Source: Albidovulum sediminis
GTDB taxonomy: Bacteria > Pseudomonadota > Alphaproteobacteria > Rhodobacterales > Rhodobacteraceae
Direction of reading: 5' to 3'
Assembly (NCBI RefSeq): GCF_025380365.1
Contig: NZ_JAOCQF010000001.1
Coordinates: 434,001 to 498,000, forward strand
DNA length: 64,000 nt
Shown here: positions 55,842 to 64,000 of the stretch, one piece after another
How positions within the stretch are numbered: the stretch's first letter is position 1
How the letters are laid out: the number at the start of each line of letters is the position of its first letter
The notes under the pieces: model-generated
Databases searched by the model: none
Seen by the model: only the letters and a program-made list of their open reading frames with translations
Told to the model about the DNA's origin: nothing
Position numbers and translations under genes: made by a program

Positions 55842-56484
55842 ATTCGTACATCCGTTTCGCCTCTTCGAGGGTGTCAAACATGTGCAGCCGACCGTCCCTG
55901 AGAACGGCGGCCGAGCGGCAGAACTTTTCCAGCGTCTTGGCCTGATGCGAGACGATGACGACGGTGGCGTTGCGCAGCCTTTCGCGCAGGATCCCGCCGG
56001 CCTTGCGGTTGAACTCCACGTCCGTCGTGCTCGGCATGCCCTCGTCGATCAGGTAGATGTCGAATTCGAGCGCGAGAAGCATCGCAAAGCCCAGCCGGGC
56101 CTTCATGCCGCTGGAATAGATCGACACCGGGCGGTCGAAATATTCGCCGATGTCGCAGACCCAGCGGCAGAACGCCTCAACGTAGTCGGGGTCGAGCCCG
56201 TAAAGCCGGGCGAGGAAGCGCGCGTTTTCCCGCGCGCTTTGCCCGGCGTTCATGGTCGAGGGGGCGCCCAGCGGAAAGGATACCCGGCAGGCGCGGCGGA
56301 TGCGCCCCTCGTCCGGGCGTTCGGTCCCGGCCATCATGTTGATGATCGTGGTCTTGCCCGTCCCGTTCGGGGCCAGGATGCCCAGCGAATTGCCCAGTTC
56401 GACCCTGAAGGTCGCCCGGTCCAGAATCACCTTGCGTTGTGTGCCCGTCCAGTAGGACTTGCTCACCTCGATGAATTCGAGCAT
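55831..56484 (-). CDS. capsule polysaccharide ABC transporter ATPase, KpsT-like
   Basis: A 217-aa ATPase of the polysaccharide-export group. Walker A is GILAPNGTGKTTIIN, the signature is IYSSGMKARLGFAMLLA as in KpsT/CtrD, and Walker B is IYLIDEGMPSTTD. With KpsM it exports lipid-linked capsule polysaccharide. The KpsM permease gene is not seen in this window, so it must be elsewhere. It is the first gene of the kpsT-kpsE-kdsA operon on the minus strand. Confidence 0.92.
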   Translation of the reverse strand: MLEFIEVSKSYWTGTQRKVILDRATFRVELGNSLGILAPNGTGKTTIINMMAGTERPDEGRIRRACRVSFPLGAPSTMNAGQSARENARFLARLYGLDPDYVEAFCRWVCDIGEYFDRPVSIYSSGMKARLGFAMLLALEFDIYLIDEGMPSTTDVEFNRKAGGILRERLRNATVVIVSHQAKTLEKFCRSAAVLRDGRLHMFDTLEEAKRMYEYAA

Positions 56485-56617
56485 CTGCCCGCCCCGATCA
56501 CTGCTCTCGCTCCGTCGTCCTTACGGCAATTTTCTTAACAGGGACGATACGCGGTTATCCGGGCTGCATTATGACGCCTTCGCGCCCGAAAGGGGAAGGG
56601 GGATGTTGCACGCGGGC

Positions 56618-57871
56618 TCAGCCGCGCACCTTCTCCACCTTGCAAAGCCGGCCTGCGGCCAGAGAGATCAGCGCCGCCCCGAAGGAGAAGAGCGCGCCCA
56701 TCTTCGCCGCGTCCTGCACCGGCCCGCCGGGGAAGGCGACCGAGGCGACGAAAAGTGCCACCGTGAAGCCGATCGCGGCGACGCAGCCCACCACCACTAG
56801 GTCGATCGTCCGCATCCCTTGCGGCAGGCCGAAGCGCAACGGATAGGCCGCGATCCAGCCCATGATGGCGATGCCCACCGGCTTGCCGATGATGAGGCCG
56901 AAGAAGACCAGCCAGGTCGGCTCGGAGATGGCCGAGAACTCGACGCCCGCGTTCAGCAGGCCGAAGAAGAACAGGATGATCTCCACCGGGTATTTCAGGT
57001 GATGCTCCATCCAGTTCAGCAGGTCGGTCAGGTGTTCCTCCGCCGCGGCGAAGATGCCGAAGGCGCGGTCGGCATGGGGCACCGTGGGCACGATCGGCAA
57101 GAGGCCGAGCGCGGGGTGGATGCCTGCCTCCTGAAAGCCGAACCAGCTGAGCGCCGCGGCAACCAGGTAGGGCCAGAACGACAGGTACTTGCGTACCCAG
57201 GTCGAGTTGGGCCTGAGCTGGTTGCCGCGGTCCATCCGCCGCGGCAGCCAGTTGAAGAGGACGAAGACCGTGACAGCCGCGCCCAGCGACAGCAGGAGCC
57301 ACTCCGGCGCGAGGTCTCCGGTCGGGTAGAAGATGGCAAGGATGATGAGGCCCGCGGCATCGTCCGCGATCGCGAGCAACAGAAGGAAGCGGATCGCCGG
57401 GTGCCCGGCGCCGAAGACCATGCGCCCGACGAGGTAGGAGAAGGCGATGTCGGTCGCCGTCGGGATCGCCCAGCCGCGGCTGACGCTTTCGTAGACGCCG
57501 AGGACGGCGGCAAGGCCCAGATAGACGGCGACCGGCCCCAGCATGCCGCCCGCCGTGGCGATCAGCGGCGTCACCGCCTTGCGCCCGCGCAGCGCGCCGT
57601 TTTCCAGGATCACCGCCTCCCACACCTCCTTCGCGGCGATCGCGAAGAACAGCGCCATGAGAACGTCGTTCACGAGAAAGTGCAGCGTCAGCGTGCGGGT
57701 GACATGGCCGCCCTCCTCGTGCGGGTGGCCGATCCAGAAGTTGTCGATCAGCACGAAGTCGACGAAGTGGTGGTAGCTCTCGGCGTGGATATTCGCCCAG
57801 ACCAGGGCCAGAAGCGCGCCTGCGATCAACAGCAGCGAATAGCTGGAGACGAAATTCCAGACGCGATACAT
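56618..57871 (-). CDS. nhaA: Na+/H+ antiporter NhaA
   Basis: A 417-aa antiporter with the NhaA core. The Asp pair used in ion binding is in AIADDAAGLIILAIFYPTG; preceding it are GWAIPTATDIAFS and NDVLMALFFAIAAKEVWEA, both family hallmarks. NhaA exchanges two protons for one sodium ion and supports pH and salt tolerance. GGAGGAGGG stands seven bases before the ATG at 57871; a longer frame to 58156 is antisense to the next gene and not real. Confidence 0.93.
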   Translation of the reverse strand: MYRVWNFVSSYSLLLIAGALLALVWANIHAESYHHFVDFVLIDNFWIGHPHEEGGHVTRTLTLHFLVNDVLMALFFAIAAKEVWEAVILENGALRGRKAVTPLIATAGGMLGPVAVYLGLAAVLGVYESVSRGWAIPTATDIAFSYLVGRMVFGAGHPAIRFLLLLAIADDAAGLIILAIFYPTGDLAPEWLLLSLGAAVTVFVLFNWLPRRMDRGNQLRPNSTWVRKYLSFWPYLVAAALSWFGFQEAGIHPALGLLPIVPTVPHADRAFGIFAAAEEHLTDLLNWMEHHLKYPVEIILFFFGLLNAGVEFSAISEPTWLVFFGLIIGKPVGIAIMGWIAAYPLRFGLPQGMRTIDLVVVGCVAAIGFTVALFVASVAFPGGPVQDAAKMGALFSFGAALISLAAGRLCKVEKVRG

Positions 57872-57991
57872 GCGGTTCCCTCCTCCCGGCTTTCCGGTTG
57901 GCTTACTGGAAACGGGCTGTCGGGGCAACCGCCAGCACGCCGCAGGCGCATCGCCGTTGCCGCGATGCGGCGCGCGCCCTAGAGTGCCGGC

Positions 57992-58618
57992 ATGAACAGT
58001 CCTGAACCCGGACTTCTGCCCGACATCGCGGCCTGTCGGCTGTGCGCTGCGGACTTCGTGGCGACGGCGACGGCGCACGAGCCGCGTCCGGTGGTCTGGT
58101 TCCGCCCCGGCGCGCGGATGCTGATCGCGGGGCAGGCGCCGGGCGCCCGCGTCCATGCCTCCGGCCGGCCCTTCACCGACCCTTCGGGCGACCGGTTGCG
58201 CGACTGGCTGGGGCTGGAGGAGTCAACCTTCTACGACCGCGACCGGGTGGCAATCGTGCCCATGGCCTTCTGCTTTCCGGGCTATGACGCGAAGGGCGCG
58301 GACCTGCCGCCGCCCGCGCGCTGTGCGGCCACCTGGCACGGCCGGGTGATGGCCGCACTCGGGCCGCCGCGGTTGACCGTTCTTGTCGGCGGGCATGCGC
58401 AACGCTGGCACCTCGGCGAACGGGCCTCTGCCGGCGGTGTCACCGCCACCGTCGCGCGCTGGCGCGACTTCGGCCCCGGTGTTTTTCCCTTGCCCCATCC
58501 GTCCTGGCGCAATACCGCGTGGCTGAAACGCAATCCCTGGTTCGCGGAGGATCTGCTTCCCGCCCTCCGCGCCCGGGTGGCCGAGGTGATGCGCGATGAC
58601 CGAGACGACCCCGCTTGA
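57992..58618 (+). CDS. uracil-DNA glycosylase family protein
   Basis: A 208-aa protein of the UDG superfamily fold. The N-terminal MLIAGQAPGARVHASGRPFTDPSGDRLRDWLG contains the uracil-pocket GQAPG motif and the FTDPSG segment; PLPHPSWRNTAWL near the end is the DNA-intercalation HPS motif. The two Cys of CRLC are present but not the full iron-sulfur set of families 4/5. It most resembles the bacterial UdgX-neighbour/UDG-like group of unproven activity. It overlaps the SseB gene by 23 bases. Confidence 0.85.
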   Translation: MNSPEPGLLPDIAACRLCAADFVATATAHEPRPVVWFRPGARMLIAGQAPGARVHASGRPFTDPSGDRLRDWLGLEESTFYDRDRVAIVPMAFCFPGYDAKGADLPPPARCAATWHGRVMAALGPPRLTVLVGGHAQRWHLGERASAGGVTATVARWRDFGPGVFPLPHPSWRNTAWLKRNPWFAEDLLPALRARVAEVMRDDRDDPA

Positions 58619-59402
58619 CCTGGCCCATGCCGCGATGCAGGCCGCACCCGAGGATGACGCGGCGCGGCTGCGCTTCTATCACCGGCTGGCCGATACCGAG
58701 CTTTTCCTGCTTCTCGCCGCAGAACCCGCGGGGGACGACATCGCGCCGCAGGTCTTCGCGCTGGAGCAGGGGGCCTTCGTCGCCGCCTTCGACCGGGAGG
58801 AGCGGCTGGCCACCTTCTGCGATGCGCCCGCGCCCTATGCCGCGCTGCCGGGCCGGGTCGTCGCCGCGCAGCTTGCGGGGCAGGGGATCGGGCTGGCGCT
58901 GAACCTGGCCGTCGCGCCCTCGGCCCATCTTCTGCCGGCCGAGGCGGTGGACTGGCTGGCCCGCACGCTCGGGCAGCGGCCGGACCGCGCCGAGGGTCGG
59001 CCGCGCGGCTTCGCGCCTGCGGGCGATGTCGCCCCGGCGCTGGTCGCGGAACTGGAGGCAAAGCTGCGCGGGCTCGGGGCGCTGGCCCGGCAGGCGGGAC
59101 TGGCGCGCGCCGTTCACGACGACGGGCGCGCGCCGCTGGTCGCGGGCTTTGTCGGCGCGGTGCCCGGCGCCGAGCCGGGGCTGGCCAAGGCGGTGGCCGA
59201 GGCGCAGGTCTTTTCGGGTGGCGAGACCGAACTTGAGGTGGCCTTCCTGCCGCCCGAAGGCGCGGCGACGGAGGCTTTCCTGCGGGTGTCACGCGCCATC
59301 GACCTGTCGATTCCCCCGGCGCCGGACGAGGGCGCCACCCGGCCGGAACCCGCCGCCCCGAAGGTGCCCTACCTGCGCGGCTACCGGCAGCGCGATGGCT
59401 GA
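58596..59402 (+). CDS. SseB family protein
   Basis: A 268-aa protein with the SseB N-terminal domain (RFYHRLADTELFLLLAAEP, then FALEQGAFVAAFDREERLATF) and a C-terminal part with VEAxV-type strands (QVFSGGETELEVAFLPP). SseB-like proteins are named after an enterobacterial sulfurtransferase-linked protein and have no firm function. It begins 23 bases before the stop of the UDG-like gene, so the two are translated together. Confidence 0.85.
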   Translation: MTETTPLDLAHAAMQAAPEDDAARLRFYHRLADTELFLLLAAEPAGDDIAPQVFALEQGAFVAAFDREERLATFCDAPAPYAALPGRVVAAQLAGQGIGLALNLAVAPSAHLLPAEAVDWLARTLGQRPDRAEGRPRGFAPAGDVAPALVAELEAKLRGLGALARQAGLARAVHDDGRAPLVAGFVGAVPGAEPGLAKAVAEAQVFSGGETELEVAFLPPEGAATEAFLRVSRAIDLSIPPAPDEGATRPEPAAPKVPYLRGYRQRDG

Positions 59403-59469
59403 CCCGGCGACCCGAGGCCCCGCACGGCTTGGCCTGTCAATGCTCTGAAGTCATGGGCCTTTCGCCCGG

Positions 59470-60408
59470 TCAGTACCCGAGCTTGCGGTCCACGAGATAG
59501 AGGAACGGCTCGCCCGCCTCGCCACGGCGGATGTTCTCCGCCACCACCCCGGCGGCCGTCGCGGTGCGGGTGTCGGCGGCCACATGCGGCGTCACCGTCA
59601 CCTTCGGATGCGCCCAGAAGGGATGGCCGGGGGGCAGCGGTTCGACCCGGAAGACATCGAGCGTCGCCTGCGCGATCCGGCCTGCATCCAGCGCCGCCAG
59701 AAGCGCGTCGTCGTCGATCAGCGCGCCGCGGCCCGGATTGATCAGGAAACTGCCCATCGGCATGCAGGCGAAGCGTTCGGCGTTCATCAGGTTCTCGGTC
59801 GCCGCGGTGCGCGGCAGGAGCGTCACCAGGATGTCGGCCCGCGCCAGCGCCTCGGCCAGCCCCGCCTCGCCCGAAAGGCAGGCGATGCCCTCGATCGCCT
59901 TTTCCGTCCGGCTCCAGCCGGTGACGGGAAAGTTGAGCTGCGCCAAGGCCTTGGCACAGGATGTTCCCAGTTCGCCAAGGCCCAGGATGGTGACGCGCCG
60001 GTCCCGCGCCAGGGGCGGCTTGACGCCGTGACGCCAGACGCCGTCCTGCCCGAGGATATGGGCATCCATGCCCAGGTGATGGCGCAGGACATGGCCCGTC
60101 ACCCATTCGACCATCCCCTCCGTCAGTCCGTCGTCGACCATCCGGCACAGCGGTTGCGTCAGCGTGGGGTTGGGGGCGATGCGCTCCACCCCGGCCCAGA
60201 GGCTGAGGACCGCCTTGCAGCGGGTGAAGGGGCCGAAGTCCGAGAGCGACTCGGTCGGGGCGTAGACGATGTAGTCGACCGCGGCCGGGTCCGGCGCGCT
60301 GTCGGACAGGTTGACCGCCAGGCCCCTCTTGGCCGAGGCCGCCCGGATCGCGTCCCGGTATTCGGGCCAGATGTCCTTGCCCGCGGCGAAATAGACGTTC
60401 AGTGCCAT
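59470..60408 (-). CDS. ghrA: glyoxylate/hydroxypyruvate reductase A
   Basis: D-2-hydroxyacid dehydrogenase of 312 aa. The NADP-binding loop reads VTILGLGELGTSCAKALAQL followed by GWSRTEK, whose Arg favours NADPH. Catalytic Arg is in LINPGRGALIDDDAL, Glu in LDVFRVEPLPPGHPFW and His in VTPHVAADT. This is the GhrA group, which reduces glyoxylate and hydroxypyruvate in the cytoplasm. It is the last gene before the rodA end on the same strand, five bases apart, possibly by read-through. Confidence 0.92.
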   Translation of the reverse strand: MALNVYFAAGKDIWPEYRDAIRAASAKRGLAVNLSDSAPDPAAVDYIVYAPTESLSDFGPFTRCKAVLSLWAGVERIAPNPTLTQPLCRMVDDGLTEGMVEWVTGHVLRHHLGMDAHILGQDGVWRHGVKPPLARDRRVTILGLGELGTSCAKALAQLNFPVTGWSRTEKAIEGIACLSGEAGLAEALARADILVTLLPRTAATENLMNAERFACMPMGSFLINPGRGALIDDDALLAALDAGRIAQATLDVFRVEPLPPGHPFWAHPKVTVTPHVAADTRTATAAGVVAENIRRGEAGEPFLYLVDRKLGY

Positions 60409-60412
60409 GCTC

Positions 60413-61552
60413 TTACCTTGTCCGGTGAATGTGCGCGCTCTGGATCAGGCCGAAGGCCAGAAGCAGGATCATCATCGCCGTCCCGCCGTAGGATACCAGC
60501 GGCAGCGGCACCCCCACGACCGGGATCAGCCCCATCACCATCGACATGTTGACGGCGAAGAACAGGAAGAAGGTGGACCCGATGCCGATGGTCAGGAGCG
60601 AGGCATAGCGGTCCTTGTTGGCGATCCCCGAGGCCAGCGCGAAGACGACGACCAGCGCGTAAAGCAGGAGGAGCGAGAAGGCGCCGACAAAGCCGAACTC
60701 CTCGGCCAGGGTGGTGAAGATGAAGTCGGTGTGCTTTTCGGGCAGGAAGTTCAGCCGCGACTGCGTGCCCTGCATGTAGCCCTTGCCGGCCCAGCCGCCG
60801 GAGCCGAGCGCGATCTGCGCCTGCATGATGTTGTAGCCCGCATTCAGCGGGTCGCTGCCGGGGTCGAGGAAGGTGTCGATCCGCTTGAACTGATAGTCCT
60901 TGATCAGTTGCCACTCGGTCCCGCGGCTCTCGAAGACCGCGAAGACCAGCGCGACGACCAGCGCGATGACGGTGCCGAAATACCACCAGCTGACGCCGGC
61001 CGCGAACATCACGATGCCGCCGCCCGCGACCAGAAGGATGGCGGTGCCAAGGTCGGGCTGCTTGAGGACGAGGAAGGTGGGCAGCAGGATCAGCGCGACC
61101 GGGATCGCCACCCAGAGCGGCCGCGACACCTTCTTGACGTCCAGCCAGTCGTAATAGGCCGCGAGCAGCATCACGAGGCCGATCTTCATCAGTTCCGACG
61201 GCTGCAGCCTCAGCGGGCCAAGCTCGATCCAGCGCTGCGCGCCCATGCCGATGGCGCCGAAAAGCTCCACCGCGACCAGAAGGACGAGGGAAACGAAATA
61301 GGCGAGTGCCGAGACGTTGCGCCAGAACCAGATCGGCACGAAGGCGACCACGAACATGCCCACCATGCCGGCGGCGAAGCGCTTCATCTGCGGTTCGGCC
61401 CAGGTTTCCAGCCGGCCGCCGGCGACGGAGTAAAGCATCAGGAACCCGACCGAGGCGATGGCGGTCAGCAGCACCACGATCGGCCAGTTCACGTGCAGCA
61501 CCTTGCGGATGCCGGTCGGGACGGTCTTGACGTTGTACTCAAGGTAGCTCAT
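60413..61552 (-). CDS. mrdB: rod shape-determining peptidoglycan polymerase RodA
   Basis: SEDS-family membrane enzyme of 379 aa with ten predicted helices. Conserved parts are QPSELMKIGLVMLLAAYY, KQPDLGTAILLVAGGG, FLPEKHTDFIFTTLAEEFGFVG and VPLPLVSYGGTAMM. RodA polymerises lipid II strands for lateral wall growth together with PBP2. The ATG at 61552 overlaps the mrdA stop (ATGA), so the two partners are made together. Confidence 0.95.
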   Translation of the reverse strand: MSYLEYNVKTVPTGIRKVLHVNWPIVVLLTAIASVGFLMLYSVAGGRLETWAEPQMKRFAAGMVGMFVVAFVPIWFWRNVSALAYFVSLVLLVAVELFGAIGMGAQRWIELGPLRLQPSELMKIGLVMLLAAYYDWLDVKKVSRPLWVAIPVALILLPTFLVLKQPDLGTAILLVAGGGIVMFAAGVSWWYFGTVIALVVALVFAVFESRGTEWQLIKDYQFKRIDTFLDPGSDPLNAGYNIMQAQIALGSGGWAGKGYMQGTQSRLNFLPEKHTDFIFTTLAEEFGFVGAFSLLLLYALVVVFALASGIANKDRYASLLTIGIGSTFFLFFAVNMSMVMGLIPVVGVPLPLVSYGGTAMMILLLAFGLIQSAHIHRTR

Positions 61553-63492
61553 GCGCGCGACTTCGCCCCCTGGCTGTCGGTGCGCGGCAGCAGGTTCATG
61601 TCCTTGCGCTGCGCCTCGATCCGGTCGCGCTGGCTGGCGGGATAGGCGCTGAGCGGGGGCAGGTCCTTGTAAAGCGCCTGCAGCAGGATGTCGCGCGCGA
61701 CCGGGGCGGCCACCGCCGACCCGCCGCCGCCATGTTCGACCACGACCGAGACCGCGATTTCCGGGGCGTCGTAGGGCGCGAAGCAGACAAAGAGCGCGTG
61801 GTCGCGCCGGTTCCACGGCAGGTCGTCGTTCGAGATCACGCCGCGGTCGCGTTCGGCCTTGGTGATGTTGCGCACCTGGCTGGTCCCGGTCTTGCCGGCC
61901 ATGCGCATCGCCTCCTCGACGATGCGCGACCCGTAGGCGGTGCCGCGCTGGTTGTTGATGACGTCGAACATGCCCTTGCGCACCGCCCGGAGCGCGTCCT
62001 GGGGCAGGTCGAGCGGGCGCGGCGCGGGATCGGGCGCGGGCACGCCGTCGCGGGCCCGCACCAGGCGCGGGCTGACATCGGTGCCCGAGGCCAGGCGCGC
62101 GGTCATCACCGCAAGCTGGAGCGGCGAGGCCAGCACATAACCCTGGCCGATCCCGGCATTGAGCGTGTCGCCCACCTGCCAGTCCTTGCCGTACTTGCCG
62201 AGCTTCCAGGCGCGGTCGGGGGCGATCCCCTCGGTGATCGCCGACATCGGCAGGTCGTGGCGCACCCCGATCCCCAGCCGGCGCGCCATCGCGGCGATGC
62301 GGTCGATGCCGACGCGCTGCGCGATCTCGTAATAATAGACGTCGCAGGACTGCTCCAGGCTTTGCGACAGGCCCACACGCCCGTGGCCGCCGCGTTTCCA
62401 GCAGTGGAAGCGGCGGTTGCCAAGTTCGGTGAAGCCGGGGCAGTAGACGGTTTCGCCGGGGTCGATCACGCCGGCCTCCATCGCGGCGAGCGCGGTCACC
62501 ATCTTGAAGGTGGAACCCGGCGGATAGGCGCCCTGCACGGTCTTGTCGGCCAGCGGCCGGTGGTCGTTTTCGGTCAGGGACTTGTAGTCGGCCGAGGAGA
62601 TGCCGCGCACGAACAGGTTGGGATCGAAGGTCGGCGACGACACGATGGCCAGAATGTCGCCGTTGCGCACGTCCATCACGACGGCGGCCGCGCTTTCGTT
62701 GCCCAGCCGCGCCTGCGCGTAGTTCTGCAGGTAGCGGTCGAGCGTCAGTTGCAGCGTGGTGCCGGGGATGCCCTCCTTGCGGTCAAGCTCGCGCATCACC
62801 CGCCCGGTCGAGGTCACCTCGATCCGACGGGTGCCGGCCTTGCCGCGCAGGTCGATCTCGAGCTTGCCCTCGACGCCGACCTTGCCGATCTGGAACTTCG
62901 GGATCTGCAGGAGCGGGTCGGGATTCTCGATCTTCGACAGGTCGTAGTCGCTGACCGGGCCGACGTAGCCCAGCACATGGGCGAAATCGCCCGCCTGCGG
63001 ATAGACGCGCGACAGGCCCACCTCGGTGGTGATGCCGGGAAGGGCCGGGGCGTTGACGGCGACGCGGGAGAAGTCTTCCCACCGAAGCTGGTCGGCGACG
63101 GTGATGGGCAGCGTCGGGCTGCGGCGCATCACCTCCTTGAGGGTGCGGGCGATGTCGTCCTCGGTCATCGGGATCAGCCGGGCAAGGCGGCGCAGAACCT
63201 CCTCGACCTCGCCCGCATCCTCGCGCGTGATGACGACGCGGTAGTTCTGGCCGTTGCCGGCCAGAACCCCGCCGTTGCGGTCGAGGATCAGGCCGCGCGC
63301 CGGTGGCAGAAGCCTGATCTTGATCGAGTTTTCCTCGGCCAGAAGGCGGAACTGGTCCGCCTGTTCGACCTGCATGAAGCGCATCCGGAGCGCAAGCGTC
63401 GCCACCGTCGCGGCCTGGACCCCGCCGATCACGAGCGCCCGCCGGCTGATCTTGCGCGCGCTTTCCAGACTGTCCTTGGGGGAGCGCCTCAT
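61549..63492 (-). CDS. mrdA: penicillin-binding protein 2
   Basis: Class B transpeptidase of 647 aa. A single N-terminal membrane helix (ALVIGGVQAATVATLALRM) is followed by the pedestal domain with PARGLILDRNGGVLAGN, and the transpeptidase domain with SxxK in YPPGSTFKMVTA, SxN-like EQSCDVYYYE and KTGT in MAGKTGTSQV. It cross-links peptidoglycan in the elongasome with RodA and MreCD. The ATG at 63492 overlaps the mreD stop; the frame open further upstream is a shadow of mreD. Confidence 0.95.
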   Translation of the reverse strand: MRRSPKDSLESARKISRRALVIGGVQAATVATLALRMRFMQVEQADQFRLLAEENSIKIRLLPPARGLILDRNGGVLAGNGQNYRVVITREDAGEVEEVLRRLARLIPMTEDDIARTLKEVMRRSPTLPITVADQLRWEDFSRVAVNAPALPGITTEVGLSRVYPQAGDFAHVLGYVGPVSDYDLSKIENPDPLLQIPKFQIGKVGVEGKLEIDLRGKAGTRRIEVTSTGRVMRELDRKEGIPGTTLQLTLDRYLQNYAQARLGNESAAAVVMDVRNGDILAIVSSPTFDPNLFVRGISSADYKSLTENDHRPLADKTVQGAYPPGSTFKMVTALAAMEAGVIDPGETVYCPGFTELGNRRFHCWKRGGHGRVGLSQSLEQSCDVYYYEIAQRVGIDRIAAMARRLGIGVRHDLPMSAITEGIAPDRAWKLGKYGKDWQVGDTLNAGIGQGYVLASPLQLAVMTARLASGTDVSPRLVRARDGVPAPDPAPRPLDLPQDALRAVRKGMFDVINNQRGTAYGSRIVEEAMRMAGKTGTSQVRNITKAERDRGVISNDDLPWNRRDHALFVCFAPYDAPEIAVSVVVEHGGGGSAVAAPVARDILLQALYKDLPPLSAYPASQRDRIEAQRKDMNLLPRTDSQGAKSRA

Positions 63493-64000
63493 AGCCGCTG
63501 CCCCATCGCGTCGACCTCGCCGGGTGCGGCGCGGCGCAGGCCAAGCAGCGCCTGAAGGGCGAAGGCAAGGAAGGGATAGGCGGCCATCGACACGATCAGC
63601 TGAAGCAGCGATATCCCGAACCCCGCCTGCGGTACGACGAAGAGCGCAAGCAGGGCGCGGTTGACCAGCATGATGGCAAACATGGCCAGAGATGCAATCA
63701 GCCATTCGAGCAGGAAGTTCACCTCGCGCAGGCCGATCCGGTGCGAGCGCAGGAATTCCGTCACCACGAGCACGAGCGCCGCCCAAAGCCCGGGCGGGCG
63801 CATCGTCAGGATGTCCTCGACCAGGATCACCGCGGCAATCAGGGGCGCGGGCACGTGGTCCGGCCGCCGGATCACCCAGAGGAGGGTGAGCAGGAGCACG
63901 AAGTCCGGCCCCGGCACGCTGACCGGAAGGGTCGACAGCGGCAGAAGCCGCAGGAACAGGAAGCCCGCGCAGAGAAGCGCGTAGATGACACGGTAGCCAA
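63489..64000 (-). CDS. mreD: rod shape-determining protein MreD (5' end beyond window)
   Basis: Membrane protein of at least 169 aa, open to the right edge, so its start is not in the window. GTG at 63917 gives a shorter frame but the codons upstream read GYRVIYALLCAGFLFLRLLP, a normal first MreD helix. Later segments LVNRALLALFVVPQAGFGI and MAAYPFLAFALQALLGLRR agree with the family. It belongs to the mreCD-mrdAB operon, and mreC is expected just right of the window. Confidence 0.88.
   Translation of the reverse strand, partial: GYRVIYALLCAGFLFLRLLPLSTLPVSVPGPDFVLLLTLLWVIRRPDHVPAPLIAAVILVEDILTMRPPGLWAALVLVVTEFLRSHRIGLREVNFLLEWLIASLAMFAIMLVNRALLALFVVPQAGFGISLLQLIVSMAAYPFLAFALQALLGLRRAAPGEVDAMGQRL

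Overview
The window is a continuous stretch of a GC-rich alphaproteobacterial chromosome, most likely from the Rhodobacteraceae. The reasons are the strong G/C bias at third codon positions, AGGAGG-type ribosome binding sites, many ATGA and TGATG overlaps inside operons, a tandem glycine riboswitch ahead of gcvTHP, the mreD-mrdA-mrdB order, and a short intergenic TATTTGGG repeat that I associate with this family. Assignment to a genus is not possible from what is here.

Layout. 0-8.5 kb holds housekeeping and accessory genes: an MFS transporter, a YceI protein, WrbA quinone reductase, a PfkB-type sugar kinase, a Tat-exported metallo-beta-lactamase-fold protein, an LrgA/LrgB pair, a small zincin, glutamyl-tRNA synthetase and a gamma-glutamylcyclotransferase-like protein. 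8.6-13.3 kb is the riboswitch-controlled glycine cleavage operon. 13.3-14.3 kb carries a small DUF3775-type protein, a TrxC-like thioredoxin and tRNA-Ala(CGC). 14.9-20.2 kb is a surface-glycan cluster (flippase, DegT aminotransferase, GT61 and GT4 glycosyltransferases). 20.2-26.2 kb is an uptake and salvage locus: an RpiR regulator divergent from a 5-FCL paralogue (COG0212), a THI5/NMT1-type ABC transporter with a fused double permease, and a carbamoylputrescine-amidase-like nitrilase.

26.2-40.0 kb is the most striking region. It looks like a complete aerobic 2-aminobenzoate (anthranilate) pathway running through CoA thioesters: a ligase, the two-domain 2-aminobenzoyl-CoA monooxygenase/reductase, beta-oxidation-type enzymes, a RidA deaminase, a thioesterase, a MarR regulator and a five-gene branched-chain-type ABC importer. 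Two nearly identical overlapping 18-bp palindromes lie in the divergent promoter region. 40.0-41.9 kb is a MarR-MATE efflux operon with a perfect palindrome over the regulator's start codon. 42.0-45.7 kb is a second, unassigned catabolic locus (TIM-barrel isomerase-like protein, XRE-cupin regulator, ACMSD-like amidohydrolase, Rieske oxygenase) with a shared GTGACTTTA motif at two sites.

45.7-52.0 kb is visibly more AT-rich and fragmented: strong hairpins, small proteins, a cold-shock protein, an HNH nuclease remnant, and a methyltransferase/GtrA/GT2/membrane-protein glycan operon that ends beside the 3' end of tRNA-Gln. From 52.1 kb the normal composition returns: an HI0933-type flavoprotein, a kpsT-kpsE-kdsA capsule operon, NhaA, a uracil-DNA-glycosylase-like protein with SseB, a GhrA-type reductase, and the cell-elongation operon mreD-mrdA-mrdB cut by the right edge. 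I saw no CRISPR array, prophage or complete insertion sequence.
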